Below, piece by piece: positions 14,201 through 29,200 of a stretch of 64,000 bases of DNA (positions are counted from its first letter, which is position 1; the number at the start of each line of letters is the position of its first letter). A program made the translations under genes and the position numbers. Under the pieces are notes generated by a model, which saw only the letters and a program-made list of their open reading frames with translations, searched no databases and was not told where the DNA came from. This stretch comes from Loripinus fragilis (lineage: Eukaryota > Mollusca > Bivalvia > Lucinida > Lucinidae). Where the stretch lies: positions 111,520,145-111,584,144 of the forward strand of contig OZ026518.1 of the NCBI GenBank assembly GCA_964019695.1, in the 5' to 3' direction.

Positions 14201-17200
14201 ATTTATCCTTGCTTGGTACTGGTTCAACTCAGGAAGACCAGTCCTAACGTAACTGAAAGATTGTTGACTGGGATGAAAAGAATCAAATCAAACAAAAAAA
14301 TCTGTATAAAGTCATATGTAATTGCCAATACTTACAGGTACAAGGATCTTAAGTTGGATGTCAATGAAGATAGTGAGTTATAAATAGCTCTATTTTAGCT
14401 ATGTTTTTTTAGGGTATAGAATACTCCATATTCTAATTGCAATCATAGCCTTGTATGAGAGGACTATCCATATAACTAGTTTTGCTAATTTTTAACTCTT
14501 TGCCCAGATGGGCCACCATTCGAATGGCATTTCGCTAGAGGGCTGCTCACAGGCAGCCCTCTTTTAGATGTTTACCGGGCACCTACTGGGCAATTTTTCG
14601 TGCTTTTCTGTCATCTATTTTTTCTTTCAAAATCAATTTTTTCAAAATCAATTCAGGAATACCATCAGAGTGTCAAACAGTTTGGAGCCAGATCAGGCCC
14701 GACAAAATGTCCGGCCTGATCTGGGTCCAAACTGTTTGCAAAGGCCATCAGCAGATGACACTAATAGTGACATGTAAAGAGTTAAACAAAAACACATACC
14801 GCACTGTGGGTACCCGTTGAAAGGAGGACCACAGTGGCTCAGGGTTAGAGTGTCAGACTTGGGATTGAAGAGTTGCTAGTTCGAGACTCACCAGAGGCAC
14901 AGGGCACTGTGTTGTATCCTCACAGGCTTAGATAAACAAAAATTTTCTTCGTAAAATTGTAAATATTTTCTTACCCATAATTTCTAGCATAGGTTTTGGG
15001 TGCTCATTGAGACGGTTCTTTTTAGTACCCACAACGTATGTTTTGGTTGATCAATAAGAAAATTATTTTTCTGTTGTGCACTCTTAATTAAAGTCCTGTT
15101 CCACGAGCAAGACACTTTATCCACTGCTTAGAACTGGTTCAAACCAGGAAGACAGGAACACATTTAGACATGACTGAAAAATTGTCTACTGGGATGTAAA
15201 GCATAAACACAATCAAACAATTCCAGTGAGCATCCCCACAATCATTTTCACACAGTGAATAAAATAATCACAATTTTTGGATGTAAAAAGCACTTTTTTT
15301 GAAGGCTATGATAGCACATTTTATCAACCCTAGTTTCTGGAGTTTTTTCCCTGAGGCTAGTTTTATGAAACTTTGCATCATTTCCTAGTTAAATGTGTCC
15401 TTTTGGGAGATGCATCCCTTTAACACAGCACCAATGCAGCTTCTTCATAGCACAGACCAGTTGGATTAAACTTTTCTGTTTCCTAATTTTGAGAGCAAAA
15501 TTTAGAAATAGGGCAATGCTATTTGATGAGACACTCATTCTCTGCTTGACAATTAATCTGTTTTGTAATTTTTTCAATTTCAACACAGATTCTAGAATCA
15601 GTTTATGTGCAAGGGCACACTATTTAAGGTATGTCAATGGTTAACATCAAGGCCATCGAAAAGCATTTTCAGATTTCTAAAATTTTGCATTGATTATAAA
15701 AAATAATGATTTTACTGAATTTAAGGTCCATCTCATTCATAGGGAACAGGTCCTTCTTCTTCATAACACAGTTTTGATTTTATGCAATGAAGCAGCTGGA
15801 TTGGTGGCAGTGCTTTGGATTCGTAGGAAATACTGAGATTAGGCACCTAATTCTGCCTTATGTTATCATCATATAAGCACTTAATGTCAATCAAATCATA
15901 AATATGTTGTGGCTGTCCCTAAAACAATTTTATAACAAATCTGATCAAAATTAGTTGAAAAATCTGTTGTCTTAACCCTTAAAGCACCAAGAAAAAAATG
16001 CATCTGAAAATGTTGTCTGCTAAAGTTGTCTGCTGCAAATAACTGCCTAGCATTACTGATGAATTAAGTATAGAAGCAAACAGCATGGACCCAGAACAGA
16101 CTGCTCCTATAGGAGCAGTCTGATCTGGGTTCACACTGTTTGCCATAGAGGCTTCTTAAACATTTCAACAGACGAGGAATGCAGACGACTTTTTTGCGAT
16201 TGGCGCATTTGTAGCATAAAATGTACCAACATTTTTTATTTGGCTATGTCAAAAAAGTACCAGCCTAGAATGGTTTGCACCTCCCCTCCCCTAGCCCCAT
16301 CTGAACAACAAAGAATGGGCTTTTCTCCCCCTTGAATGGTAAAACACAAGAGTAGTGTCTTTTGCATTCCACCCGCTACGTGCTTAATCCTGGAAAAAGA
16401 GAAATGAGCTGGGACATGAGATTTCCAACAATGTGGTTTGTGAGACCAGCAAAGCCTCAGATCAGCCTGCGCATATGCGCAGTCCGATCAGAGCCTTTGC
16501 TTATGGCTTGAATATTCTATGATTGTTAAGCTACTGACCGAACATCATTTGGAGTACCTAAGCTTAAAGGGAGGCTGCACAGGCTTGTCTGAGTCTACAC
16601 ATGTCAAAATGCCGCATTGTTGGAAATCACATGCCACAGAGAAAATCAAGAATGACTTACCATATTCAGCCTAACAGACGCATATGCTCCAATTAGCAAA
16701 CTCTCAAATGAGTACTTTACTGGTTGTTTACTAAATATGGAATTTTGCTTTTGGGACAACCCAGTGGCGCATTTTCATTATTAATGAGCTGTGACACGTG
16801 ATTTCCAACAATTTGTAATTTTGACGTGTAGACTCGGACGAGCCTCTGCGTCCTCCTTTTAAGCTTAGAAACTCCAAATGGTGTTCGGTCAGTAGCTTAA
16901 TAATCATAGAATACTCAAGCAACTAGCAAAGGTTCTGATCAGACTGCGCGTATGCGCATGTTGATCTGAGGCCTTGCTGGTCACACATTCCAAATTTTCG
17001 GAAATCTAATGCACTGGCTCATTTACCTGAGCCTAAAAGGCAGGGGTTTGAACGACCCCCGATTAGTCTAGCAGATGTTAGTCAATCAGAAAATCATGTT
17101 TGATCGTTATTATTGCATTGTCATTTTTTCACTTGAAAACTTTGGAAAAAACCCTTAGAAAATGTCATTTTTGTATTACCTATAATGGTGCGCAAAAGCA

Positions 17201-20200
17201 TGAAGGATTTATAGGTTTAAAAAACACCTGTTCCAGAGCAAAGACTTACGTCATCCTGACATCACTAAATTATGTTCACTCTTATGCACATTACTATTGA
17301 TGACATCAATTTTTATGATGGCCCTAGAATGTGTATAGGTAAAAAAAGCTGTGCATCAATAGCACATGAATTGCCTGATTAATACATGGGTTTTTTGCCA
17401 GTTAAAATATGACTGTTAATAGCGTGCAACATGGCTTTTTATGCAATATTATGGATTCACTGCATCGATTAAAAAAGTGTGGATCCTGATTAGCTGGCTT
17501 TACAAGAATCCAGATGATCTAGATCTTCACTGTTTTCAAAAAAGGGTTTAGAATTGTGAAAAAGCTATGCACATGGTGCTTTTTTAAATGATAGTGGTAT
17601 TTTCATAATGGATTTTTCTTTGTTTTGACTTTGGTTATGTGTTTCATTATACTGGTTGGTAGTCAGAAGAAATAATTTTATAATATACTGTTTACATAGT
17701 ATTTTAATTTAAATAGTGGGTGTTTAAAAATGCCTATGCAAAGTTTGGAACCTTGAGTTTGATCCCGGCCCTATCCCATACTTTCGTAGAAATTGATCAT
17801 AAAATATCTTCTGCAGTCATTCTCCTCCTTTTGCTGATTCACAAAGGGTTGGTGTCAGTTACAAGTGAAAGTACCGGCACAATGTACTGGTTAGCCACTT
17901 AGTCAAGCATCCCCAGAAAAAAGTGTGGTCAGGTAATAACTGACAATCTCAACATGACCATAGCTGTTGATTAGGACATAAAACCACAAACCAAACAAAG
18001 CCAAAATATCAATATTTTTCTTATTTGCCCACGAAAATATTTGTTTCAGGGCTCATTGGAAGTGTTTCCGTGAGATACTTACTGTGAGTCCTCAAAACAT
18101 ATGAGCCAAGATCTGACAAAAGGGACCTTCTGGCAATAAAAGTCAAAAGTGAGATATTTACAGAGAAAGAAAGACCTAGCTGTTGTGAACAATTACAGAA
18201 AATTTGATGAGATTATCTTTACAAATAACAAAGATATGAGCGTTTAAACTCGTATTTATGATGCCTTTTAAACATGACGTCACTTAACGTTGTTAATAAC
18301 GTTCTGACGTCAACGTCATTGTGTTAACATATGACGCTAATACCAAGACGCTTGAAGCAATATTTCAAAAATGCTTCATGTTTCTGTAAATTTGATGTGT
18401 ATGCAATTGCATAGACTGCACAAATAGCCCACATACGCACATCCCGTGTTTACAAAAACATTTTAAATGAGGTATCCTGTTTTCAAGGAAGTGTGTAGTC
18501 CATACGCACAGCTGTTGCTATGGCAACATAAATTATACGTAACACTTAATTTTATCAGAACTGTTTGCGCCTTTGATTGTATTACATGTTAGAAGCCATT
18601 TGAGTCTATTGTAAGAACATGCAAAATCTTGAAAATGTAGACGTTTTTGAAATTTTAATTACACAAAAAACTGCTAAAATGCCCGAAGGACCCTTTTCTC
18701 AGATCGGCGCTCATATGTTTTCTTTTAACCCTTACTAAATCCATGTAGACAGTGTAGATCCAGATCAGCTGGCTTCTCAGAAGCCAGCTGATCAGGCTCC
18801 ACACTGTTTTCTACTTTGCTTGCAAATACATTCTTATGACTGGAATGCTGCAGGTTAGTAGAGGTGTGTAGTAGATAATGGTTTTCAGCAGGATAAGGGT
18901 TTAAACAGTTCCCCAGCACAGTATTTGTTGTCTGTAGATAATCTTATATCTACTCTGCCCTACCCCCTCCCCCCTTCTGATGATATACAAATTGTTTTTA
19001 CCTTTAGCGAAATGCTAAAGGTATATTCATGAATATCCATGCTAAGCTCCACCCACTATGAATAATTACATGTATATAAATAAGCTTTCATATTTGTACA
19101 TAGAACAAAGAAATTCTTGTCAGGTCCACTAGTGTAGGATCATATTTAATCATATTTCCATAAGCAAACATAATATTCAGGCACCTCTTACATGAGCTGC
19201 CTGATCTGGGTCTGCTCTGCTTGCAAAAGTATTAAAACGCATCTCTATGAGGTAAAGGGTTAATTCATGTTTTGCTTACAAATTTTGGTGATTGTTTTTA
19301 ATTGCTGCTCATATAATTAATTTTAGGATTATTTTAGATATTTTAATATTTATAAATAGGAATGAAATGTTAATTAAAAGGGGTTTTCAAATGATAGATA
19401 TTTAATACAAGTTTTTCTGAGAAAACTTCTCAATTATTGGGAAGCACCATTGTTGGGTAGAGAGCCGGACACGTGACCAAGAGGAAGTGGGCTGATATTC
19501 TACTGGTGGAGTGGTGCTGTTTCATTCAGCAAGATATTTTATCTTCAGTAGTTTATATGGATTCAGCCCAGGAATTACTGGAAAGTTTTCAGGATTTTGA
19601 GGCCGACTTTCCATAGAAAGTCGGCCTCAAAATGCTGAATTAAGCAGATTAAAATAGCTTCCTTGATTTATATCCAGCATGTGCTAAGATGATTGACCAA
19701 TTTAATCTGTAATTGCTCTTGTTTTTAGGCATACCTCATGTTTAAAGTTTGGAATTTCGCAATGTTCAGGATTTTAGAAATTTTGGAGTTTTTTCCCATA
19801 TAAATGGAATGACTGTAAAATTGTAACTCAGGCTTGATAAAAACCACTCATCCACTTGACTATTTCCAATATAATATATTGAATTTACAAACACATAAGG
19901 GCATGTAGGATGAATGGAAGTTTTAAGAATTTTCCACCCCTGATTGTTGACTGGGACATAAAGTATCAATTTAAAAATGATTTAGACCTAGTTTTCTTGT
20001 ACATAACACTATTTGAGCTGAGAACAAAACATTAAAACTTTACCCAGTGGTTTTCTTTTCCCTCTGCTTACAGCCCTTTGCAAACAGTTTGGATCCAGGT
20101 CAGGCTTGACAAATGGTAAATGTTGAGCCTTATCTGGACTCAATTTGTTTGACACTTTGATGGTATTCCTTAAAGAATATTTCAAAAATGTTAATTTTGA

Positions 20201-23200
20201 AAAAAAATCAGCAGAAGACAAAAAAGAAGGCAAAATTACCAAGCATGCAAAGATTTATATTCAGTTTTGACAGTATGCATAGGTGAAAGTTTTCAGGATT
20301 AATCCTGAATTCAAGATTTTGAGGCTGACTTTCCATAGAAAGTCAGCCTCAAAATGCTGAATTAGGTAGATTATAATAGCTTCTCTGATAAGTTTTCAGA
20401 TTATCAAAACACAATTTATCATTTAAACTTGAAATTATTCATTTTTGTAGGCTTCCTGCAAGCTTTAAAATTGGAATTTCTTAAGTTCAGGATTTTGGAA
20501 ATTTTGAACTTTCACCCATGAGTATATCTCTGTTTTGCTTTTATTGTTTAGGTTATATAACACCAGATGAACTTAAGAATGTTAAACCCAACATTCTTTC
20601 ACAGTACATTAAGGAGTTTCTAGAAGAGCATCCGGAGAAACATTCACGCTACAGTAAACAGACTTGGCTGTTTCCAGACCAGTCTAGAGATGAGGTGTTC
20701 GAAAATATTCAACGAAGGTGTGTGTAAACTTGCATGAAAAATATTTATTTTATAAAGGCATATCAGGGGTGTGGAAATAGTAAAATTTTCTGCTTGTAAA
20801 TGGCCATAATGTACTTGTCCAAAGAAAATTTTACTTGTCTGAAAGAACAAACTACCTTATACCTTTCTGTGCTAAAAACAATTTACTTTTTCAAAAACAG
20901 AATGAAACCAGATAACAACTCATGCAAACAGTGTAGATCCAGATCCGCTTGATTTTGAAGAAGACAGCTGATCAGGCTCCACAATGTTTTCAATGCAACA
21001 TGTGAACTTGTAATAATTACTCAAAATATGAAATACAGAATTGTATTAGCTTTATACATTTGTACTTGTTCAAGGATAAGTGAATAGAAATAAAGTTGTC
21101 CTGAGGGAGTGTAAAGGTTCAGTGGTAGAATGCTTGACTCTAGACAGAAGGGCGGGGGGTTCAAGCCTCACCGGTGTCACTGCGTTCAGTGCGTTGTGTC
21201 CTTGAGCAAGACACATTAATCCTAGGTTAGTACTGGTTCAACCCAGGAAGACTTGTCCCTTTATAATTGAAAGATTGTTGATGGGATGTAAAGAATCAAA
21301 TCAAACAAACAACTTATCTTAAATGAAATGGGACCAGGTCAGACAAGTCGGGCATGGTATTTCCACATCATTGAATATGCTTAACTCTTAGCATGCTGAA
21401 CCTGGATATATCTTGTTTTGAAAACAGTGTAGATTCAGATCAGCTGGCTACAGGATCTACACTATTTTCCACTCTGCTAGTAAATGTGGGTTAATAACTG
21501 GGATCCTGTGACTATATTACATGTAGATAAAATTGGGTAAGTCTGTAATACATAATAATACAGCATGGTAAGGGTTGATAATCATGTCTATGATGGAGTT
21601 AAATTGACCCACTTAGGCCCCCAAAAATATTGAATTGTTTCTCAGGCCACTTTTTTGAAAAACAGATGCGGCAGGGCGGGTTTTTATTCATTCAAAAAAC
21701 AGATGTGGGGACTTTTTTTCGAAACTGGCAACGTTTTTTAAAAGTTGTGCTTGTACGGTTATTTCAGTGAACATTATTCAAGTCAGGCCATAAAACTCCA
21801 TAGGAAAAGCATCTGCACATCAAGTAGATTTGATTTCATCACCAATGTATAAAACTTACGCTGGTGGGGCTCGATAACTAACAAAAACATTGTAAACTAG
21901 AGCGCGCAGTTGATGGGGCGCCACTGCAAATCCCCACACTAAAGTTTTTGACTCCCCCCAGCACCTCGAAGTCCCGGGACATGACCCTGGCAACAGAATG
22001 AAAATTCTGTTCAATATGTTTTCTATCTTTTATTTGTGAGAACACACAAAGTTTGGTATAAAAATCTTTGAAATTGACATGTTAATGATATTTGGCCTTT
22101 TGACCTCGCCCCAAGGTCACCAGTTTGACCCTTGGATGAAAATGTTACTTGCATTCTGTTCTTGCTCGTCATCCTCATCGATTTGATATGCTACATGCCC
22201 ATGTTTGAAAAAAAAAATTACCCCCTGGGCACCCCCAGTGCCCCAAAGTCCCACCCCTGGGGCATGACCCAGGCGACAGAATAAAAATCCTGTCTTATAT
22301 GTTTTGTATCTTTCATTTGTGAGAGCACACACAAAATTTGGTATATAAAATCTTTGAAATTGACATGGTAACCGAAATTTAATCATATTTGACCTTTGAC
22401 CTCATCCCAAGGTCACCAGTTTGACCCTAGGATGAAAATTTTACTTGCATTCTGTTCTGCTTATCATCCCCGTCGATTTGATATGCCACATGACCATGTT
22501 TGAAAAAAAAATTTGACCACCTGGGCACCCCCAGCGCCCCAAAGTCCCACCCATGGGGCATGACCTAGGCAACAGAATGAAAATCCTGTCTGATTTTTTG
22601 CCGTTGCACGCCCCATTCTTGTGAGTAACTCACACACCAAATTTGGTTGAATTTCATCCAACGGTTTAGGAGGAGATAGCATAACGGACAGACAGCAGGA
22701 CGGAATTTGATTTTTGACCCCTAAGCACCCCAAGTCCCACCCCTAGGGCATGACCCAGGCGACAGAATAAAATCCTGTCTGATATGTTTTGTAACTTTCA
22801 TTTGTGAGAACACACACAAAGTTTGGTATAAAAATCTTTGAAATTGACTTTGTAATTGAAATTAAATGATATTTGACCTTTTGACCCCTCCCCAGGGCCC
22901 CAGGGGGGGGCGGGCAAAAAAAAGATGCTGTTGCGCACCCCATTCATGTGAGTAACTCACACAACAAATTTGGTTGAATTTCGTCCAATGGTTTAGGAGG
23001 AGATAGCACAACGGACGGAGGCGATAACAATATCCCCTTCTCTTTTTTAAAAAAGTGTGGGGATAAATATCAGCCGCATAAAACCGGAAATGGAGGCAAT
23101 AATATTAATTAACCCGACATTACCCGCAATGGACTACAAGGTCCGAGTGGAACTGCATGGCCATTACCAATAATGATGGATTGAACTGGAAATGTAGTTT

Positions 23201-26200
23201 TTATTTCATTTTTATTTTTTGAAAGCAACAAAAAGACTTAATGCGTGACTTTTAAAACAGATGCGGCAGTGCCTGAGAAACAATTTTTTTTTATTTGGCC
23301 TTAGTGCAATCAATTTAGGGAGTCTGAGTTGGGTTGATAAACTGACTTCTGAATGTAATGGTCTCATGTTTATTTTGTTTGTAGGCTATAAACATTGTTG
23401 TTAATGTGTTATGCTGAATAAATTTATTTGATTGATTTGACTATAGACTCCGAGAGGTGTGTAAGTTATACCCAAGGTCATAAGTATTTGTTTGCAAGTT
23501 AGCTTTTGATTCCCATATTGAATTTCCACTATGGCAGAGTCACTGTGTTGTGTCCTTGAGTTGCTGCTTAGTACTGGTTCAACCCAGGAAGACAGGAAAT
23601 CTTCCCAACATAATTGAAAAACTGTTGACTGGGACTATGGTTTCAAAACAAACAAAATCAACGCTAATTTGTTGCGTTATAAAAGATGCAGAGAATTGAT
23701 ACCTTTTGATTTTTAACAAGCTATGGATATCGCAGTTACTGCATTTAATCTGTGCTTCTCAAAACACCAAAATACCTTTTATTTTACATTGTAAAATGTA
23801 CACGATGATAAAACTTCATAATTGTTCAATATTGCTTTCAGAAACTTAACTAGTATTTGTCATATTCCATATACAAAGGTTGTTTCCATATTCAAAGAAT
23901 CTTTTATTCATAGTACATATAATGTATCCATCATCTTTCTTGTAGGGTTGCAACAGTTGTCCAGTTACCATTGGATCTTGTTAGACTGAGTGATTTTCAG
24001 GTAATTATCATATACAGTAAAACCTGTGTAGAACGGCCACTCAAAAGTAGACAAAACAAAGATCTTGATAATAGTAGCATAATGAAGGTCAATCTTGGAG
24101 CATTCTGCAATACTTGTGACCTGCATTAAGCGATAATTGGTCTTTTCATGTTTTTGTTCTGTCTTGTGTTTGATATGTCTTTGTGCGTGTCTGTTTATAT
24201 GTGCTTTGTGGTCACCTGCTTGGAAAGGGCTGACCTCTTGGCTCTCGTTTGTGGTGTCTTACTGTGAGTTTGTCACTTTCCCATTGGTATCCTGGGTCAG
24301 GTGTGGTACTTGATTGTATCGATTCCTGATCTTTGCACCCTTACTTACTTTGAAAATCAATTTTTGGTCTTTTTGAGAGTGGCCGTTTTACACAGATTTT
24401 AAGGTATATTAAAAATATTCAGACACAGTATCTCGCCACTATAATCATCTGGTCTTATTAGTGTAATCGGTAGGTTGTCAGAATGATAATCTGATTTCTA
24501 TGGACTGAAATAGAGGGGTCATGAGCTCCAACTCAGTCCTGTCACAAACTTTTAAAGAGAATATTCTCTCCGAGGTATAAAACTTTTTCCATTCTCAACT
24601 CAGCTGCATGAGCACAATATTTATCCTGCTCATAAATGTTAAAATGCCAACAATTGTTGGCATTTTAACATTTATTAGCATGATAAATACAACATCTTAA
24701 AGCAAAAAACTTCTTCATTTGTCAGTATTTGAGTTTTTATGAGCAGTTGGAATTTCAGTTGAGTTGAGCATGAAAAAAGTTTTATAACCTCAGGGCCAGA
24801 TCTCTGATTCTATTAGTCTAAGGACAGTTGTACAATGTATGTGTATGCTAAATACGGTAAAACAGCTTAATAGCAGCCTGCTGGGGAACAGTGTAATATG
24901 ACAGTTGTCATGATATAAATGAAAAATTGTTGTTAGCTATTTATCCCACCCATAAAAACATTTGAATGAAGCTGGACCAGGCCCCAAGCTATAAAACTTG
25001 AGTTCATTCTCAAACTCAGAATAAAGCGCACTGATTGACTGCTTGCGGACAAGTGTCCGCAAGCAGTCAATCATTGCACTTTATTTTGAGTTTGAGACTG
25101 TACTCAAGTTTTATAACCTTGGGGCCAGGTTTTTCAATCTTTTGAGTTGGATAAATGGTGGTAATAGAATGGCAAGATCAGATCACTCTCTTATAGGATG
25201 TGGTTTGATTTGGTTTACAATGTTTGCTTATGATTGTCCATCAGAATAGGATAAATATGATATGAAAGTAGAAGTCATAAGACAATTTTAAAGGCAAGAT
25301 TTCTGGGCCATTATAGCAGAGGATTATCTACCTGTATGTAGCAGTTAGTGGGAGGAGCTTAGCTACTGAGTAGATGAGATAAAACCACTGACCTGAGACA
25401 TGAGGCAAGCACTACAAAAGCAAGACCTATTGGGGTTTTTTTTACTATATTTGTACATCATTAACAAATAGGATAAGTTAAATGGCTTTGTCTCTTACCA
25501 TGGTGGATAAGCACCATATCGCCATGGTTTCCACTGCCAACATGTGCTGAAGCAGACAGGGCTAACCCAACGCCACATGCATTTAATGCACCATACGGAA
25601 TTGCTTATCAAGCTGAAATTGGGTCAGAGATGTGTTTGGATTAGACGTCCGTCAACCACAGTCACTTTCCTTATATCAGTAACAAATATGTCCACTTTGT
25701 TTTATTGGTTAGCCCCTATTAAGACTCTCATTGATAAATGAGCCTCAACATGTGATTTCCAACAATGTGGTATTTTGACAAGTGTAGACTCAGACGAGCC
25801 TGTGCAGCCTACTGTTAAGCTTAGAAACTCCAAATGATGTTCAGTCAGTAGCTTAACACTCATAGAATATTCAAGCGACTAGCAAAGACTCTGATCAGAC
25901 TGCGCGTATGCGCAGGCTGATCTGAGGCGTTGCTGGTTGCACGTACCACATTGTTGGAAATCTCATGCCCCGGCTCATATATATTTTTATAGATTGTGGA
26001 TTATGATGTGAATGGTCATTATAATGCTCACTGGGACTCTGCCAAAATTAATCCAGAATTCCCTTGCTGTGACAGAGGCAGGATAAGACGTTGTCGGACA
26101 TGTAGGTTAGTATCAACCAATTATTAATGTACTGATATAAAGGTTAAAGTCACAGAGTAACAGGGAGCGCAGTGGCTCAGTAGTAGAGCGCTTGACTCGA

Positions 26201-29200
26201 GGCTGAAGGGTCGTGGGTCCAAGCCTCACCGGCGTCACTGCGTTGTGTCCTTGAGCAAGAACATTAATCCCCAAGAGATGGTACTCTAATTTGTCCATCA
26301 TGCGTACGCTTGGGCCCAGCATCTACCCTTCACCCCCCAAAAATATCAGGAATTTCAAGCATCCTCAAAAAATATTTGAAATTTTAGCAACCCCTATTCT
26401 GTACCTTGACCTTAAGAAAAAACCCTAAAATGCATAGAGATGACCCCTAAATATAGTCCAATTTTGTGATGACCCCCCAAAAATATCCACAAAATCTTCA
26501 AACCAAAAAAATATTGTTTTTTCTGTAAACCCCATAAAATATTGAAATTCAAAATTTTGAACCCAAAAAATGACCCAAGCCTACTTATGTATGAAAATAT
26601 CAGAGTACCCCCCCTTGGATTAGTCCTAGCTTAGAACTGGTTCGACCCAGGAAGACCCATCCCTGTTTAACTGAAATATTGTTGATGGGACGTAAAGAAT
26701 CAAATCAAACAAATAAAGGCTAAGGTCAAAGAGTAACAGAATCATTTGACTCTGACAGCTGCTAAATTTTACAAAATACCCTTAATGCGCCAATCGCAAC
26801 AAAAATCGTCTGCTTTACTTGTCTGCTGAAATGTTTAAGAAGCCACTATGGCAAACAGTGTGGCACCCAGATCAGACTGCTCCATTAGGAGCAGTCTGGT
26901 CTGGGTGCCACGCTGTTTGCTTCTATACTTAATTTGTCAGTAATGTTAGGCAATGATTTGCAGCAGACAACTTCAGCAGACGACATTTTCAGATGCAATT
27001 TTTTTTTGCGCTTTAAGGGTTAAATACGGTAAAACATTTATATTTGGTGGATATTTTATTTGGCGCTATTGTCGGTATAAATAAATAAAAAATGCCCAAA
27101 TCATAAGACAGCAAAGTACAGTTTGAATTCAGTTACATACAGTAAAACCTGTCTTAAGCAACCACTCAAAAAGACCAAAAAAAGACCGATTATCGCTTAA
27201 TGCAGGTCAAAAGTATTGCAGAATGCTTCCATTGGAGCATTCTGCAATACTTTCTACCTTCATTAAGCTACCATTTATCATTAAGACCTTTGTTTTGATT
27301 GTCGGTATAAACATTGAAAAAACAACCAAAATATGAGACAGCAAAGTTGTTTTCAATTCATTTACATACAGTAAAACCGGTCTTAAGCGGCCACTCAAAA
27401 AGAAGACCAAAAGTTGTTTTTAAGACAGATTATCGCTTAATGCAGGTCAAAAGTTTTGCAGAATGCTCCCATTGGAGCCCAAAATAGGAGACGGCAGAAC
27501 AGTTTTGAATTCAGTTACATAAATAGAGGTTCTTACATGAGTGCTCATGTTTTATGAATTTATCAAACAAGTTGGGGAAAAGAGATAAAATGGGAGGCTT
27601 GCAGAGCATTTTATCTCTTTTTCGCAACAAGTTAATAAATCCAATTATACAAAAGCACAAATGTTAGATCCTATTGATCATATGACATTAAGATTACTCT
27701 GAAATCGCATTTTGCAGTAAAATCGTTATATTCTTTGTCATTATGTATGCAACGTTGTTATGGACATCATAACGTTTCCCGAAAATCTGTAAACCACTAG
27801 TGGTTTATCGATTTTATTGCATGGAGTTATTTCACTTCCAGATGCGACGTCCTATGATAACTAGCTGTCTGAATTTGTTTCTGCCATTTAATTGCAGGTA
27901 CATGACAATACTATTTTATCTCAATGATGTGAAAGGTGGTGGAGAAACAGCATTTCCTGTGGCCAACAATGAAACTCTTGATATTACTGTGAGTATACAA
28001 TCATTAATTGACAGGATCTGTTGCTTAGAAGCATATATAACAGTTGAATAGGAGGGGCAGTATTACTCAACATTAGTGAAAGTTTTCAGGATTAGTCCCA
28101 AATTCAGGATTGTGAGGCGGGCTGCGGGTTCAAGCCTCATCGGCATCACTGCGCTGTGTCCTTGAGCAAGACACATTAATCCTAGCTTAGTACTGGTTCA
28201 ACCCATGAAGACCCGTCCCTAAATAACTGAAAGATTGTTGATGGGGTGTAAAGAATTAAATCAAACAAACAACCAAAGGATTTGTGAGACTGACTTTCCA
28301 AAGAATGCTGAATAAGGGAGATTATAATAGCTTCTCTGATTATTTTTCAGATTAGCTAAACACAATTAATGATTTAAATTATTTATTTTTGTAGGCAAAC
28401 TTCAGGGTTTGGGGATTTTAAACTTCCCCCCATGACTACCTTTTTGTTATGTTTTGCATAGCTTCAATATTTGTGGGCCAGCTGATAAAATTTTGTTACT
28501 TATCTATGAAAGACCGGTGGTGACTTCAAAGTTCAAACTTCACAGTTCATAGTTTTCTAAAACATTATTTTATGGAAGGAGACAATGGAAAGTGACATAT
28601 CAAACTTCACACTTCATGGTTCATACTTCACAATTCAGACTTCATAATACATACTTCACACATCATATTTCACAGTTCAGACTTCACCGTTTTCAATCTT
28701 TAAACATGTGACTGTGACATAATACTGATAAAAATGGTGTGTGTTGGTGTTATGGTACATATTAATTTTAAAGGATATAGTTAAATGAAAAATACTAATT
28801 GCTAATTAACCTCTGATGGGTATGAGCAAAAGGATAACCCAGTTCCTATTCATGGAATAGTTTTTAGGTAAAAATCAATCAATTATGCATCTTTGACTGC
28901 GTTTAGAGTTGAACCATTCATTGTGCAACAGATGCAAGATGCAGATACAGTTCTTGTTTTTTAATTGTGAAATCAAAATGCGGTTTTGTATTATGCATTC
29001 CCCAAATATCATGACAATGCTACTGATTTACATTGATTAAAATCGGCAACTAATAATTAGTATTTTGCATTTAACAATATCCAGTTAAACGTACCATAAC
29101 AACATACACCATTTTTATCAGTAATATGTCACAGTCACATGTCTAAAGATTGGAAACTGTGAAGTATGAACAATGAAGTGTGAAGTATAAGGTGTGAAGT

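Noticed and set aside
22117..22943. Minus-strand frames of 66-89 codons with similar sequences
   Set aside because: They come from the internal tandem units of the Helentron-like candidate and resemble each other, not any protein family.
13158..28277. Apparent tRNA genes (A and B boxes)
   Set aside because: They have no cloverleaf closure, share long common 3' bodies and recur many times: they are SINEs.
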